The translations under genes and the position numbers were made by a program. A stretch of 64,000 bases of DNA from Betaproteobacteria bacterium (GTDB lineage: Bacteria > Pseudomonadota > Gammaproteobacteria > Burkholderiales > SG8-41). Each line of letters starts with the position of its first letter. The stretch's first letter is position 1. The stretch spans positions 36,564 to 100,563 of the forward strand of contig OMIN01000121.1 in NCBI GenBank assembly GCA_900299145.1, in the 5' to 3' direction. Positions 9,929 to 19,847 of this stretch are shown one piece after another. The notes under the pieces are model-generated. The model saw only the letters and a list, made by a program, of their open reading frames with translations. It was not told where the DNA came from and did no database searches.

Positions 9929-11319
9929 CTGATCTCGCCTGGCTCACCGTCTCCGAAGCCTCGGAGCTGATACGCACGCGGCAACTGTCGCCGGTGGAAT
10001 ACGCAAAAGCGCTGATCGAGCGCGCGCAACAGCACGATAAACATTACAACGCCTATCTGCGCCCCGCGCCCGACATCGCGCTTGAAGACGCTCGCCGCGC
10101 GGAAAGTGAAATTCTGCGCGGTGACTACCGCGGGCCGTTTCACGGTGTGCCTTATGGTTTAAAGGACATCGTCGATTACGCCGGACTGCCCACCACCGCG
10201 CACTCGAAAATTCTGCGTGACAATGTCGCGCGCAACGACGCCGTGGTCACGCAAAAACTGCGCAACGCCGGCGGCGTGTTCATGGGCAAGTTGTCGACCC
10301 ACGAATTCGCCACCGGCGGCCCGTCGTTCGATTTACCGTGGCCACCCGCGCGCAACCCGTGGAACCATGAGCATTTCTGCGGCGGCTCATCCAGCGGCTC
10401 CGGCGCGGCGACGGCGGCGGGCTTTTTGCCCGCGGCCATCGGCACCGACACCGGCGGTTCGGTGAGAAACCCCGCCACCATGTGCGGCGTGGTCGGCATG
10501 AAGCCCACGTACGGGCTGGTCAGCCGGCGCGGCGTGCTGCCGCTCGCCTACTCGCTGGATCACATAGGCACGTTGACGCGCACCGTGCGCGACAACGCGC
10601 TGATGCTCGATGTCATCGCCGGCTACGATGCGCAAGACCCGGGCAGCGCCAACCGCGCCATGGGCGGATACACCGCGCAATTGGGCCGTGATATCACCGG
10701 CATCCGCATCGGCGTGATTCGCCATTTCTACACGCAGGACATGCAGGCCGACGATGAAATGACGGCGAGCATCGACAATGCCGTCAAACAGCTGGCGGCG
10801 CTGGGGGCGGACGTGCGCGAAGTCACCACTGCGCCGCTCACCGAATATCAGGCGTGCAACCGCATCATCCTCGGCAGCGAAGCGTTTGCCGTTCACGAAA
10901 AATGGATGCGCGAGCGGCCGCAGGATTACGGCGCCCTGGCGCGCGAACGTTTGATGGCGGGCGCTTTCGTGCGCGCCGCCGATTACATCAACGCAACGCG
11001 CCTGCGGCGCAAAATGACCGATGCTTTCCACGCGCTGTTCCGGGACGTGGATGTGATTGTCACCGCCAGTGCGATGGATCCGGCGTTCCGCATCGACGAC
11101 GCCAAGGCCATTGAATACACCTACGGCCGGCAGGCGCGCGGCGCGTTTAACGTGACCGGCAGTCCGGCGATGTCGGTGCCCACCGGCTTCACCGAAAGCG
11201 GTTTGCCACTGGGTATGCAAATCGTCGGCAAGCCCTTCAGCGAAGCGCTGATTTACCGCGTCGCGCATGCCTACGAACAGTCGACGGATTGGACGCACCA
11301 GCATCCCACTTTGTTGTGA
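9925..11319 (+). CDS. amidase (amidase signature family)
   Basis: YGLKDIVDYAGLPTTAHS, CGGSSSGSGAATAAGFLPAAIGTDTGGSVRNPA signature. Confidence 0.95.
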   Translation: MTDLAWLTVSEASELIRTRQLSPVEYAKALIERAQQHDKHYNAYLRPAPDIALEDARRAESEILRGDYRGPFHGVPYGLKDIVDYAGLPTTAHSKILRDNVARNDAVVTQKLRNAGGVFMGKLSTHEFATGGPSFDLPWPPARNPWNHEHFCGGSSSGSGAATAAGFLPAAIGTDTGGSVRNPATMCGVVGMKPTYGLVSRRGVLPLAYSLDHIGTLTRTVRDNALMLDVIAGYDAQDPGSANRAMGGYTAQLGRDITGIRIGVIRHFYTQDMQADDEMTASIDNAVKQLAALGADVREVTTAPLTEYQACNRIILGSEAFAVHEKWMRERPQDYGALARERLMAGAFVRAADYINATRLRRKMTDAFHALFRDVDVIVTASAMDPAFRIDDAKAIEYTYGRQARGAFNVTGSPAMSVPTGFTESGLPLGMQIVGKPFSEALIYRVAHAYEQSTDWTHQHPTLL

Positions 11320-11321
11320 GG

Positions 11322-11352
11322 AAAATATGTTTTTAAACAAATATTTACGTAG
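11322..11352 (+). repeat. AIR copy 5, diverged; overlaps lipoprotein start codon
   Basis: aaaatatgtttttaaacaaatatttacgtag. Confidence 0.6.
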
Positions 11353-12472
11353 CCTCGGGTTGTTGGCCGTCGTCCCCGGCATGATGCTCGGCGGCTGCGC
11401 GGGCACGGGAGGCAGCACGGGTGGAAGCGCAAACGAAGGCCCGATCACCATCGCCAGTCAGGGCAGTTTCTTTGTTGGCGGCCGGCAAGTGACGGCAGCG
11501 GGCAAGTTCGACGCCACTGCCTCACCCAACCCGCCGACAGCGGGGCAAACGTATTGGGTCGATCAGATGTACGTGCAATATCAGATCCCCGTCAACGCGC
11601 GAAAATATCCACTGATATTCGTGCATGGTGGTAGCGGCACCGGGCGCGTGTGGGAAACCACACCGGATGGGCGCGAAGGGTTTCAGACGATTTTCCTGCG
11701 GCGCGGCTTTCCGGTTTATATCGTCGATTTTCCGCGCCGTGGCCGCGCCGGATATCCGAGTTTCGGTGGCCCGTTCGGCCAGCTCGACGACAAACAGCAG
11801 ATCGTCGCCAATCGCACGGGACAGGCCGGACGCGAGTACGCGTGGTCGCGCTGGCGCCTAGGGCCGAAGTATCCCGATGTGTTCCCGGTGCAGGCGTTCC
11901 CGATGAACGCAGTGGACTCGTTCCTGCAACATCTGGTGCCGACGGTGTCGGACAACGCCGAGATCATCAGCGGCGCACTGGTGAAACTACTCGACAAAAT
12001 CGGCCCCGCGGTGGTAGTGACGCATTCGCAATCGGGCCTTTTCGGCTGGCTTGCCGGAGCGCGTTCGCCCAACGTGAAAGGTATCGTCGCTTACGAACCG
12101 GGCTTCGTATTCAAGCAGGGCGAAGTGCCGCCGCCGATTCCCATGTATAAAGGCTCGCAGCCTTCAGGCACGCCGGTAACGCCGTCGGAGTTTGCCAAAC
12201 TCGCCACGATTCCGTTGCAAGTAGTCTACGGCGACAACATTCCCAGACAGCCGATCCCTGATCTCATCGCCGACGGCCGCCGCGCGCAAGTGGTGACATC
12301 GGTAATGTTCGCTGATGCACTCAACAAACAAGGTGGCCAGGCCAGCGTGCTGCATCTACCCGACGTAGGCCTGCGCGGCAACTCGCATTTCATGTTCTCC
12401 GACCTGAACAATATTCAGGTCGCGGATGAATTGTCGAAGTTTTTGAATGCGAAGGGGCTGGATGGGCGATAG
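11327..12472 (+). CDS. alpha/beta-hydrolase-fold lipoprotein
   Basis: Lipobox-like GMMLGGCAG; PLIFVHGGSGTGRVWE; VVVTHSQSG elbow. Confidence 0.8.
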   Translation: MFLNKYLRSLGLLAVVPGMMLGGCAGTGGSTGGSANEGPITIASQGSFFVGGRQVTAAGKFDATASPNPPTAGQTYWVDQMYVQYQIPVNARKYPLIFVHGGSGTGRVWETTPDGREGFQTIFLRRGFPVYIVDFPRRGRAGYPSFGGPFGQLDDKQQIVANRTGQAGREYAWSRWRLGPKYPDVFPVQAFPMNAVDSFLQHLVPTVSDNAEIISGALVKLLDKIGPAVVVTHSQSGLFGWLAGARSPNVKGIVAYEPGFVFKQGEVPPPIPMYKGSQPSGTPVTPSEFAKLATIPLQVVYGDNIPRQPIPDLIADGRRAQVVTSVMFADALNKQGGQASVLHLPDVGLRGNSHFMFSDLNNIQVADELSKFLNAKGLDGR

Positions 12473-12540
12473 CAAATCATCGGCCGGGGCAAGCGTTACT
12501 TTGCCGCGGCCATTGTTGGCCGCTGCGGCGATTTCGCTGC

Positions 12541-13542
12541 TCACTCCAATGATTTAATATTAGCAGCCTTGATCAGCTTGCCGGTGATCGCCATGTCTTC
12601 CTTGCGGATCTGTGCCATCTCCGTGGCGCCGGCCGTAAAGCTGTCCAGCCCCTGACGGCTGATTGCCGCGCGCACATCAGGCATGGCCGAGATTTTTTGC
12701 GTGGCGGCCGACAGTTTGTCGACAACCGTTTTCGGCGGGTTGGCGGGCGCGGCAATCGCATACCAGTTGCGCAGCACCAGCCCCGGCAGGCCGGATTCCG
12801 TAAACGTCGGCAATTGCGGCAAAACCTCCAGCCGCTTGTCGCCGGTGATGGCAATGCCGCGCAAACGGCCCGACTTCACCATCGGCACGGCACCTGACGG
12901 ATTGGCGAAAGCCAGTTGCACTTGACCGCCAACCAGGTCCGTCATGGCAGGGCCCCCGCCCTTGTACGGCACCTGCTGCATTTTGATGCCGGCCAGCATT
13001 TCAAAATAAAGCGGCCCCAGATGCGTCGGCCCGCCCGTGCTTGAGGTGGCATAGTTGAGTTCGCCCGGCTTCTTTTTGGCGAGATCAATGAGCTCGCGCA
13101 CCGTGGTGACCGGCAGGCCGGGATGCACCACGAGCATAAACTCGCTGCGCGCGATGCCGGCAATCGGCGTGAAATCCTTGATCACGTCGAACGGCACGTT
13201 GCGGTAAATTTGTGAAATCGCGATTGAGCTGCTGCCCGCGAGCAGCAACGTATAGCCGTCGGGCGGCGCTTTCGCCACGAGGTCGGTACCGATGATGGTG
13301 TTGCCGCCGCCTCGGTTGTCGACCACCACCTGTTTACCAAAAATATCGGTGAGCTTGGGACCAAACAATCTCGCCAGAAAATCATTAGATCCACCCGGCG
13401 GATAGGCGACGACGATGCGGATGGGCCGGGTGGGGTAATCGGCCTGTGCTAATGCCACATTGGCCACACCAGCATGTGGCAGCCCGCCCGCTGCCAACAT
13501 TGCAGCCGCCATGAAACGGTGAACATGGGGCGATGGCTTCAT
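12541..13542 (-). CDS. Bug-family substrate-binding protein
   Basis: YPTRPIRIVVAYPPGGSNDFLARLF, PPDGYTLL, VPYKGGGPAMTDLVGGQV. Confidence 0.95.
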   Translation of the reverse strand: MKPSPHVHRFMAAAMLAAGGLPHAGVANVALAQADYPTRPIRIVVAYPPGGSNDFLARLFGPKLTDIFGKQVVVDNRGGGNTIIGTDLVAKAPPDGYTLLLAGSSSIAISQIYRNVPFDVIKDFTPIAGIARSEFMLVVHPGLPVTTVRELIDLAKKKPGELNYATSSTGGPTHLGPLYFEMLAGIKMQQVPYKGGGPAMTDLVGGQVQLAFANPSGAVPMVKSGRLRGIAITGDKRLEVLPQLPTFTESGLPGLVLRNWYAIAAPANPPKTVVDKLSAATQKISAMPDVRAAISRQGLDSFTAGATEMAQIRKEDMAITGKLIKAANIKSLE

Positions 13543-13576
13543 GGCGTCTCCCGGCAGTGGTGCAGCGTCACGACAT

Positions 13577-14587
13577 TCAACTCAACGGCGGCAATGTCCC
13601 GCGTGGCACTGCCAGTAGAGCATCGTAGATCTGACGGTCGATTTCGAGGCCTGCTTTAACCAAGCGCGCGCGTTCACGCACCGAGCGTTCGCCCGGCAAA
13701 CGGATTTCATCCACGCCGGGCTGGCGCGGAGCGGCTTTCACCGTTGCCAGCATGTCGCTCATATGCTGCCGGAAATCACCCGCCGGCAGCATGCGTTCGG
13801 GGTCGATGGCCATGATGAAGTAGCCGTAGATTTTATCGTCGCCAAAACCCGACCCCGCCAGCACGCCCAGCGCCTGCATGGCCATCGACAGCGCGAAACC
13901 CTTGTAACCCCCGAATGGCAGTATCGTCGCCACTTTCAGCGGATCCGTCGTGATCTTACCCTCGGCATCCATCGCCACGCCTTCGGGCAGCGGCGTGCCC
14001 ATGCGTTCACGCAATTGCAGATCGGTGCCCATGAAGGCCGAAGTGCCCAAGTCGATTACAAACGGATCGGAGAGGGTGGGGAACCCAAAGGCCACCGGGT
14101 TGGTGCCAGTCACCGGCCCCATTGAACCGGGTGCGGCCACGTGCGCGCGGCTCGACACGGTGTGCAGGGCCACCAGCCCGGCGCGCGCGACGAGATCAAC
14201 GTAATAAGCGCTACGGCCGCTCATCCACGAGTTATTGATGCCAACCATCGCCATGCCCTGCCCGCGCGCCATCGCGATCACTTTCTGCGCGGCGTGATAC
14301 ATGGTGACCATGCCGCTGTTGTTGCCGCCGTCGTAAAGCACCGAATTCGGCGTTTCACGAATGACGCGCATGCGGCTGCGCGGCTGACGCAACGCCGGAT
14401 ACTCAATCACGTTGAGAATTTTTGGCAGGCCTGAATATTCGTAGCCGCACAGCGCCGCATCCATCACGTGATTGGCAATGATGCGCGCCTCTTCGGCGTC
14501 GTAACCTGCGCGACAGAGCACGTCCTCAGAAAGATTCTGCGCCTCGTCGACGGTCAGTCGGACTCTGCCGGGTGAGAGAATTTCCAT
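13577..14587 (-). CDS. Ldh/malate dehydrogenase-type (LDH2 family) oxidoreductase
   Basis: GVNNSW-like GINNSWMSGRSAYYVDLVARAGLVALHTV, GTNPVAFGFPT, PFGGYKGFALSMAMQAL. Confidence 0.85.
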   Translation of the reverse strand: MEILSPGRVRLTVDEAQNLSEDVLCRAGYDAEEARIIANHVMDAALCGYEYSGLPKILNVIEYPALRQPRSRMRVIRETPNSVLYDGGNNSGMVTMYHAAQKVIAMARGQGMAMVGINNSWMSGRSAYYVDLVARAGLVALHTVSSRAHVAAPGSMGPVTGTNPVAFGFPTLSDPFVIDLGTSAFMGTDLQLRERMGTPLPEGVAMDAEGKITTDPLKVATILPFGGYKGFALSMAMQALGVLAGSGFGDDKIYGYFIMAIDPERMLPAGDFRQHMSDMLATVKAAPRQPGVDEIRLPGERSVRERARLVKAGLEIDRQIYDALLAVPRGTLPPLS

Positions 14588-14631
14588 GCGGAATTATCTA
14601 TTTTCAAATCGCCAACCAGAGCGGCGGATGT

Positions 14632-14668
14632 AACGTAACTATTTGTTTTTATTATTATTTTTTAATAC
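14632..14668 (-). repeat. AIR copy 6
   Basis: aacgtaactatttgtttttattattattttttaatac. Confidence 0.9.
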
Positions 14669-14686
14669 CAAGCATCTTCCCCTTCA

Positions 14687-14710
14687 CCCTCTCCCGATTG
14701 CGGGAGAGGG
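14687..14710. repeat. REP-like palindrome
   Basis: CCCTCTCCC-GATTGC-GGGAGAGGG. Confidence 0.8.
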
Positions 14711-14756
14711 ATCGTGAGAAGAGCCTGAACCAGCAACAGCGCAATCTTGCCCTGCA

Positions 14757-15734
14757 CTACGCCGTCTTTTCCTTCTTCGCCGCTGTCGAGCTCACCGCAT
14801 CCGCCGGTTTCACCACCGGCGTCACCGGCATTACGCCGCTCATCAACGCATTGGGCACCGATTCGATCAACTCATCAATGGTGAACATGCCTTCGTCGCT
14901 CCACTTGTGCAGGAAGCGCGAATCGTCACCGAAGAGTTCGGTGTTGATGCGGCCGCGCTCGACGTGGATTACCTGGCCGTTGATGTAATACGCGTCGTCA
15001 GTGGCAAGAAAGGCCACCATCGGTGCAATGTATTCCGGCCCGCGATTTTGCAGCGTGAGGTCATATTGCTCCTTGGTCATCAGGCCCGCTTCAAACTTGC
15101 GGCGGCGGTTTTCCTTCACTTCCGGCGTCAGTGTCATGCGCGTGTCCGCCGACGGGCATATCGCGTTGGCGGTGATGCCGTTCTTGTAAGCCTCTTTTGC
15201 AATCGAGCGTGTCAAACCAATGATGCCGGCCTTCGCCGCGCTGTAGTTACACTGGCCGACCGAGCCTTTGAAGGCGTCCGACGAGAAATTGATAATGCGG
15301 CCATGGCCCGCCGCGCGCATGTACTTGATCGCGTGATGGCAGGTGTTCCAGTTCCCTTTCAGATGCACCGAAATCACCGAGTCAAAATCATCTTCCGACA
15401 TGTTCCAGATCATGCGCTCGCGCAGATTGCCGGCGACGTTTACCATGATGTCGATCTTGCCGTACGTATCGACGCACTGTTTGATCATCAGGCCGGCCTT
15501 CAGATAATCGGCCACCGAATCGCGATTGGCTTCGGCCTTGCCGCCCATTTTGCGAATTTCCGCAACAACCTCGCCCGCCGGATCTTCATCCGTCGCCTGT
15601 CCGCCACGGCCCACGCCCGGATCAACCACAATCACGCTGGCCCCTTCTTCCGCGAGTTTTAGCGCAATCGCGCGCCCAATGCCGCGGCCCGCGCCGGTGA
15701 CTACTGCTGCCTTACCCTCCAAATGCTTGGCCAT
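14757..15734 (-). CDS. short-chain dehydrogenase/reductase (SDR)
   Basis: AAVVTGAGRGIGRAIALKLAEEGA, YSAAKAGIIGLTRSIAKEA; start chosen at MAKHLEGK. Confidence 0.9.
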   Translation of the reverse strand: MAKHLEGKAAVVTGAGRGIGRAIALKLAEEGASVIVVDPGVGRGGQATDEDPAGEVVAEIRKMGGKAEANRDSVADYLKAGLMIKQCVDTYGKIDIMVNVAGNLRERMIWNMSEDDFDSVISVHLKGNWNTCHHAIKYMRAAGHGRIINFSSDAFKGSVGQCNYSAAKAGIIGLTRSIAKEAYKNGITANAICPSADTRMTLTPEVKENRRRKFEAGLMTKEQYDLTLQNRGPEYIAPMVAFLATDDAYYINGQVIHVERGRINTELFGDDSRFLHKWSDEGMFTIDELIESVPNALMSGVMPVTPVVKPADAVSSTAAKKEKTA

Positions 15735-15789
15735 CTTCCTCTCCTTCGTGGTTGTCGATGTGTAAAACCGCAGTATACCGGGACGGCAC

Positions 15790-16851
15790 GTGTTGCGACC
15801 GTTCGCAAAACGCGACAGACTAACAGCCGTGAAAAGCCCACTATTTGCAATTGTTCGCAGCGGCCCGCCCAGCGGTCCCAAGGTTGCTGTTGCCGCCATC
15901 GTTGCCGTTGCGGCGTTGTCACCATGGAACGCACTGGCAGCGGACGCAACCCCCACGTTTCCCACCAAGCCGATACGCATGGTGTCGGCCACCGCACCGG
16001 GCAGCCAGCCCGACTACATTGCCCGCCTGTTGATCCAGAAAATGAGCGACGCCTGGGGCAAGCCGGTGATCATGGACAACCGCACGGGCGGCGGTGGATT
16101 ACTTGCCTCATCGCTTGTGGCCAAGGCCGCGCCCGATGGGCACACGCTGCTCTATGTGCTGCCCAACTTCGTCATCAGCCCGGCATTGCAGCCGACAGTT
16201 ACATTCCCGGCGGTAAGCGAATTTGTGGGCATTGGCCAAATTGGATTCAGCACCAACATTCTGGTTGCGTCGCCTTCCATCGGCGTGAAAGGCATCAAGG
16301 ACTTTATCGCGCTGGCCAAGTCACAGCAGGGCAAGCTGATCATCGCCTCCACTGGCGCTGGCACTGCGGGCCATCTGAGCGGCACGCGCTTTAACCTGCT
16401 GGCCGGCATCAAGGCAGTACAAGTGGCCTACAAAGGCGGCCCCGAGGTGATGATTGAACTGATTTCCGGGCGCAGCCACTACGCGGTGACGACCATGGGT
16501 TCGGCGCTGCCGTTTATCACCGAAGGCAAGCTCACCGCGCTTGCGGTAACCACGCCCAGACGCGCGCCGGTGTTGCCCGACGTGCCGTCACTCGGCGAAA
16601 TACAACCCGAATTCCGCCAATCCGAAACCTCGCACGGCCTGCTTGCGCCGGTGGGCACACCGCGCGCCATCCTGCATCAGATCAGCCGCGAGGTGGCGCG
16701 CGAACTCGAACTGCCCGACATCCGCGAAAAGCTGAACGCCATCAGCTTCGTCATCGCACCGAGCACGCCGGAGGCCTACGACAAAATCGTGCGCGAACAG
16801 ATGAACCTGATTTCCACGTTGGTCGTGGCCGCCGGATTGCGGGGAAAATAG
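15790..16851 (+). CDS. Bug-family substrate-binding protein (start uncertain, possibly 15829 GTG)
   Basis: FPTKPIRMVSATAPGSQPDYIARL, APDGHTLLYV, VAYKGGPEVM. Confidence 0.9.
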   Translation: MLRPFAKRDRLTAVKSPLFAIVRSGPPSGPKVAVAAIVAVAALSPWNALAADATPTFPTKPIRMVSATAPGSQPDYIARLLIQKMSDAWGKPVIMDNRTGGGGLLASSLVAKAAPDGHTLLYVLPNFVISPALQPTVTFPAVSEFVGIGQIGFSTNILVASPSIGVKGIKDFIALAKSQQGKLIIASTGAGTAGHLSGTRFNLLAGIKAVQVAYKGGPEVMIELISGRSHYAVTTMGSALPFITEGKLTALAVTTPRRAPVLPDVPSLGEIQPEFRQSETSHGLLAPVGTPRAILHQISREVARELELPDIREKLNAISFVIAPSTPEAYDKIVREQMNLISTLVVAAGLRGK

Positions 16852-16861
16852 AAAGCAGAAA

Positions 16862-17890
16862 ATGAAAAATGAAAGCAGGCGAATTTTGAAAATACTCCCG
16901 CTACACGGCATCGTACCGTGGCTGACGGCACTCATCACTGCAGCGCCCGTTTGTGCGCAGACAGCATCGACCAGCGGAGCGCAATCCTTCCCCACCAAAC
17001 CGATCCGTCTCATCGTGCCTTATCCGCCCGCGGGTTCCACCGATTTCGTCGCGCGCGAGGTCGGTGCAAAAATGGGCGAGTACATGGGGCATCAGGTGAT
17101 AATCGACAACCGCCCCGGCGCGGGCACGCTGCTCGGTCTGCAACTGGGCGCAACGGCACGGCCCGATGGTTACACCATCACCTTCGCCACCTCTTCAGGC
17201 CTTGCGGTTAACCCCGCACTGGGCGTGAAAATGCCTTTCGAGCCGTTGCGCGATTTCATACCGATCGGGCTGCTGGTTTACGTGCCGTACTTCATTGTCA
17301 TCAATCCCGCTCTGCCCGCGCGCAACATCAAGGAGCTGATCGATTACGCCAGGACCCAGCCCGGCAAACTCAACTTTGCCTCGCCGGGTGTCGGCACCCC
17401 CAATCATCTGGGCATCGAAATGCTGAACCAGATGGCTGGTGTGAAATTCGTACACGTGCCGTACAAGGGCGGCGCGCAGGCCATCACCGATCTGGTGGCA
17501 GGCCAGGTGCAACTGATGTTCTCCGGCATTCCGCAGTTCTCGGCGTTCACCAAAGTCGGCCGGCTGCGGGTGCTTGCTGCCTCCACCACCAAACCCACGC
17601 GCGTGGCGCCCGACATGCCGCTGGTGGCAGATGTTTTCCCCGGCTTTGATTGCAACACCTGGTTCAGTCTGGTCGCCCCCACGGGCACGCCGCAGCAAGT
17701 GATCACGCGATTGAACAACGAAATGAATCGCGCGCTGGTAGAGCCCAGCGTGGTTCAGCGTCTGCTTGATCAGGGCGTCGAGGCGACACCCGGCACGCCA
17801 GCGGCGTTGCGTAACCTCATCGTCAGCGAAACCGAACGCTGGCGTAAAGTCATCAAGGCCGCCGGGATCACCGCGGAGTCGGTGAAGTAG
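16862..17890 (+). CDS. Bug-family substrate-binding protein
   Basis: FPTKPIRLIVPYPPAGSTDFVAREV, VPYKGGAQAITDLVAGQVQLMF. Confidence 0.95.
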   Translation: MKNESRRILKILPLHGIVPWLTALITAAPVCAQTASTSGAQSFPTKPIRLIVPYPPAGSTDFVAREVGAKMGEYMGHQVIIDNRPGAGTLLGLQLGATARPDGYTITFATSSGLAVNPALGVKMPFEPLRDFIPIGLLVYVPYFIVINPALPARNIKELIDYARTQPGKLNFASPGVGTPNHLGIEMLNQMAGVKFVHVPYKGGAQAITDLVAGQVQLMFSGIPQFSAFTKVGRLRVLAASTTKPTRVAPDMPLVADVFPGFDCNTWFSLVAPTGTPQQVITRLNNEMNRALVEPSVVQRLLDQGVEATPGTPAALRNLIVSETERWRKVIKAAGITAESVK

Positions 17891-17989
17891 CTTCGCTGAA
17901 CAGTTCCGCCGCGCAACCGGACTCGAGTTCGGTTATGCTTTGCGTCCTTCTTAATTCCTTGTTTCCTCTCAACTTCCGGGATTGACACC

Positions 17990-19429
17990 ATGCCAGCCTA
18001 TCAAGACACCCAACTTTTCATCAACGGCGTTTGGGGCCCCGCCGCCTCGGGCCGCACGCTGCCGGTGGTCAACCCGGCCACGCATGCCGAGATCGGCAAA
18101 GTGGCCTACGCCGAAAAAGCCGATCTCGATCGCGCGCTGGAGGCCGCCGACGCCGGCTTCAAGGTGTGGAAAAAGGTATCCGCGTTTGAGCGCTGCAAGA
18201 TCATGCGCAAGGCGGCGGATATTTTCCGTTCACGCGCCGACCGCGTGGCGGAGCTGATGACGCTCGAACAGGGCAAGCCTGTCGGCGAAGCCAAGCTGGA
18301 AGCCCTGGCCGGCGGCGATATCATCGACTGGTTTGCCGAAGAGGGCCGCCGCGCGTATGGCCGCGTCATTCCCGCGCGCGCCGAGGGCGTGTATCAACTG
18401 GTGGTGAAAGAACCCGTCGGCCCGGTGGCGGCCTTTACGCCGTGGAACTTCCCGATCAATCAGGCGGTGCGTAAACTGTCGGCGGCGCTCTCCACCGGCT
18501 GCTCGATCATCCTGAAAGCGCCGGAAGAAACACCGGCCTCGCCCGCCGAACTGGTGCGCGCATTTCATGATGCCGGCGTGCCCGCGGGCGTGATCAATTT
18601 GGTCTACGGCAGCCCATCGGAAATTTCGAGCTATCTGATCCCCCACCCGGTGATTCGCAAAATGACCTTCACGGGTTCGACCCCGGTGGGCAAGCTGCTC
18701 GCCGGCATGGCAGGCCAGCACATGAAGCGGGCCACCATGGAGCTCGGCGGTCACGCGCCGGTGATTATTTTCGACGACGCCGATGTCGAGCTCGCCGCGA
18801 AAACCATGACCTTCATGAAGTACCGCAACGCGGGCCAGGTGTGCGTGTCGCCCACGCGCTTTCTGGTGCAGGAAGGCATTTACAAACAGTTTGTCGACAA
18901 ATTCGTCGAGGGCACGAAAGCCGTGAAAGTCGGTGACGGCTTCGACAAAGACACCAAAATGGCCACCATGGCCAACCCGCGCCGGCAGACCGCGATGATC
19001 AGCAACGTCGAAGATGCGAAACAACATGGCGGCAAAATTCAAACCGGCGGCTTCCCCATCGGCGAGAAAGGCAACTTCTTCGAGCCGACGGTCATCACCG
19101 AACTCGACAAGAGCGCGCAAGCGATGAACACCGAACCCTTCGGCCCGCTGGCGATCATCAACCCGTTCAAAACGTTTGATGACGCCGTCACCGAAGCCAA
19201 CCGCCTGCCCTACGGTCTCGCCGCGTACGCGTGGACCCGCTCGGCAAAAACCGCCAACAACATCGCCGCGCAAGTCGAAACCGGCATGGTCACCATCAAC
19301 CACCTGGGCCTCGCGCTACCCGAAGTGCCGTTCGGCGGCGTGAAGGATTCAGGCTATGGCTCTGAAGGTGGCACGGAAGCGCTGGAGCCCTATCTGGTGG
19401 GTAAGTTTGTGACGCAGGCGGGATTATAA
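17990..19429 (+). CDS. NAD(P)-dependent aldehyde dehydrogenase, succinate-semialdehyde dehydrogenase-like
   Basis: [49 protein letters not shown]. Confidence 0.9.
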   Translation: MPAYQDTQLFINGVWGPAASGRTLPVVNPATHAEIGKVAYAEKADLDRALEAADAGFKVWKKVSAFERCKIMRKAADIFRSRADRVAELMTLEQGKPVGEAKLEALAGGDIIDWFAEEGRRAYGRVIPARAEGVYQLVVKEPVGPVAAFTPWNFPINQAVRKLSAALSTGCSIILKAPEETPASPAELVRAFHDAGVPAGVINLVYGSPSEISSYLIPHPVIRKMTFTGSTPVGKLLAGMAGQHMKRATMELGGHAPVIIFDDADVELAAKTMTFMKYRNAGQVCVSPTRFLVQEGIYKQFVDKFVEGTKAVKVGDGFDKDTKMATMANPRRQTAMISNVEDAKQHGGKIQTGGFPIGEKGNFFEPTVITELDKSAQAMNTEPFGPLAIINPFKTFDDAVTEANRLPYGLAAYAWTRSAKTANNIAAQVETGMVTINHLGLALPEVPFGGVKDSGYGSEGGTEALEPYLVGKFVTQAGL

Positions 19430-19456
19430 AAATTCAATAAAAACAGACAGTTATAG
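19426..19456 (+). repeat. AIR copy 7
   Basis: ataaaaattcaataaaaacagacagttatag. Confidence 0.9.
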
Positions 19457-19492
19457 CAACAAGGCGCACAGCGATTTGCGCCCTGTTTTATT

Positions 19493-19831
19493 TCACCCCG
19501 GCGGCCAGCCAAACGGCCGCCCGGCGAGGATGTGCAGATGCAAATGAAACACGCTCTGCCCTGCATCCGCGCCGTTGTTCACCACCAGCCGAAACGCGTC
19601 GCCCACGCCGAGTTGCCTCGCAATTTTGCCGGCGGCGAGCATCAGGTGGCCGAGTAACGCTGCGTCCTCTGGCTGGCCATCGACCAAACGCGGGATTTCC
19701 TTTTTGGGGATGAGTTGCACGTGCGTGGGTGCTTGCGGGTTGATATCGCGGAAGGCGATGCACAAATCGTCTTCGTAAACGATGGTGGCGGGGATTTCGC
19801 GGTTGATGATTTTGGTGAAGATGGTGGGCAT
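19493..19831 (-). CDS. HIT-family histidine triad protein
   Basis: MPTIFTKIINREIPATIVYEDD...SVFHLHLHILAGRPFGWPPG. Confidence 0.95.
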   Translation of the reverse strand: MPTIFTKIINREIPATIVYEDDLCIAFRDINPQAPTHVQLIPKKEIPRLVDGQPEDAALLGHLMLAAGKIARQLGVGDAFRLVVNNGADAGQSVFHLHLHILAGRPFGWPPG

Positions 19832-19847
19832 GAATTGCTCCGCTCGG

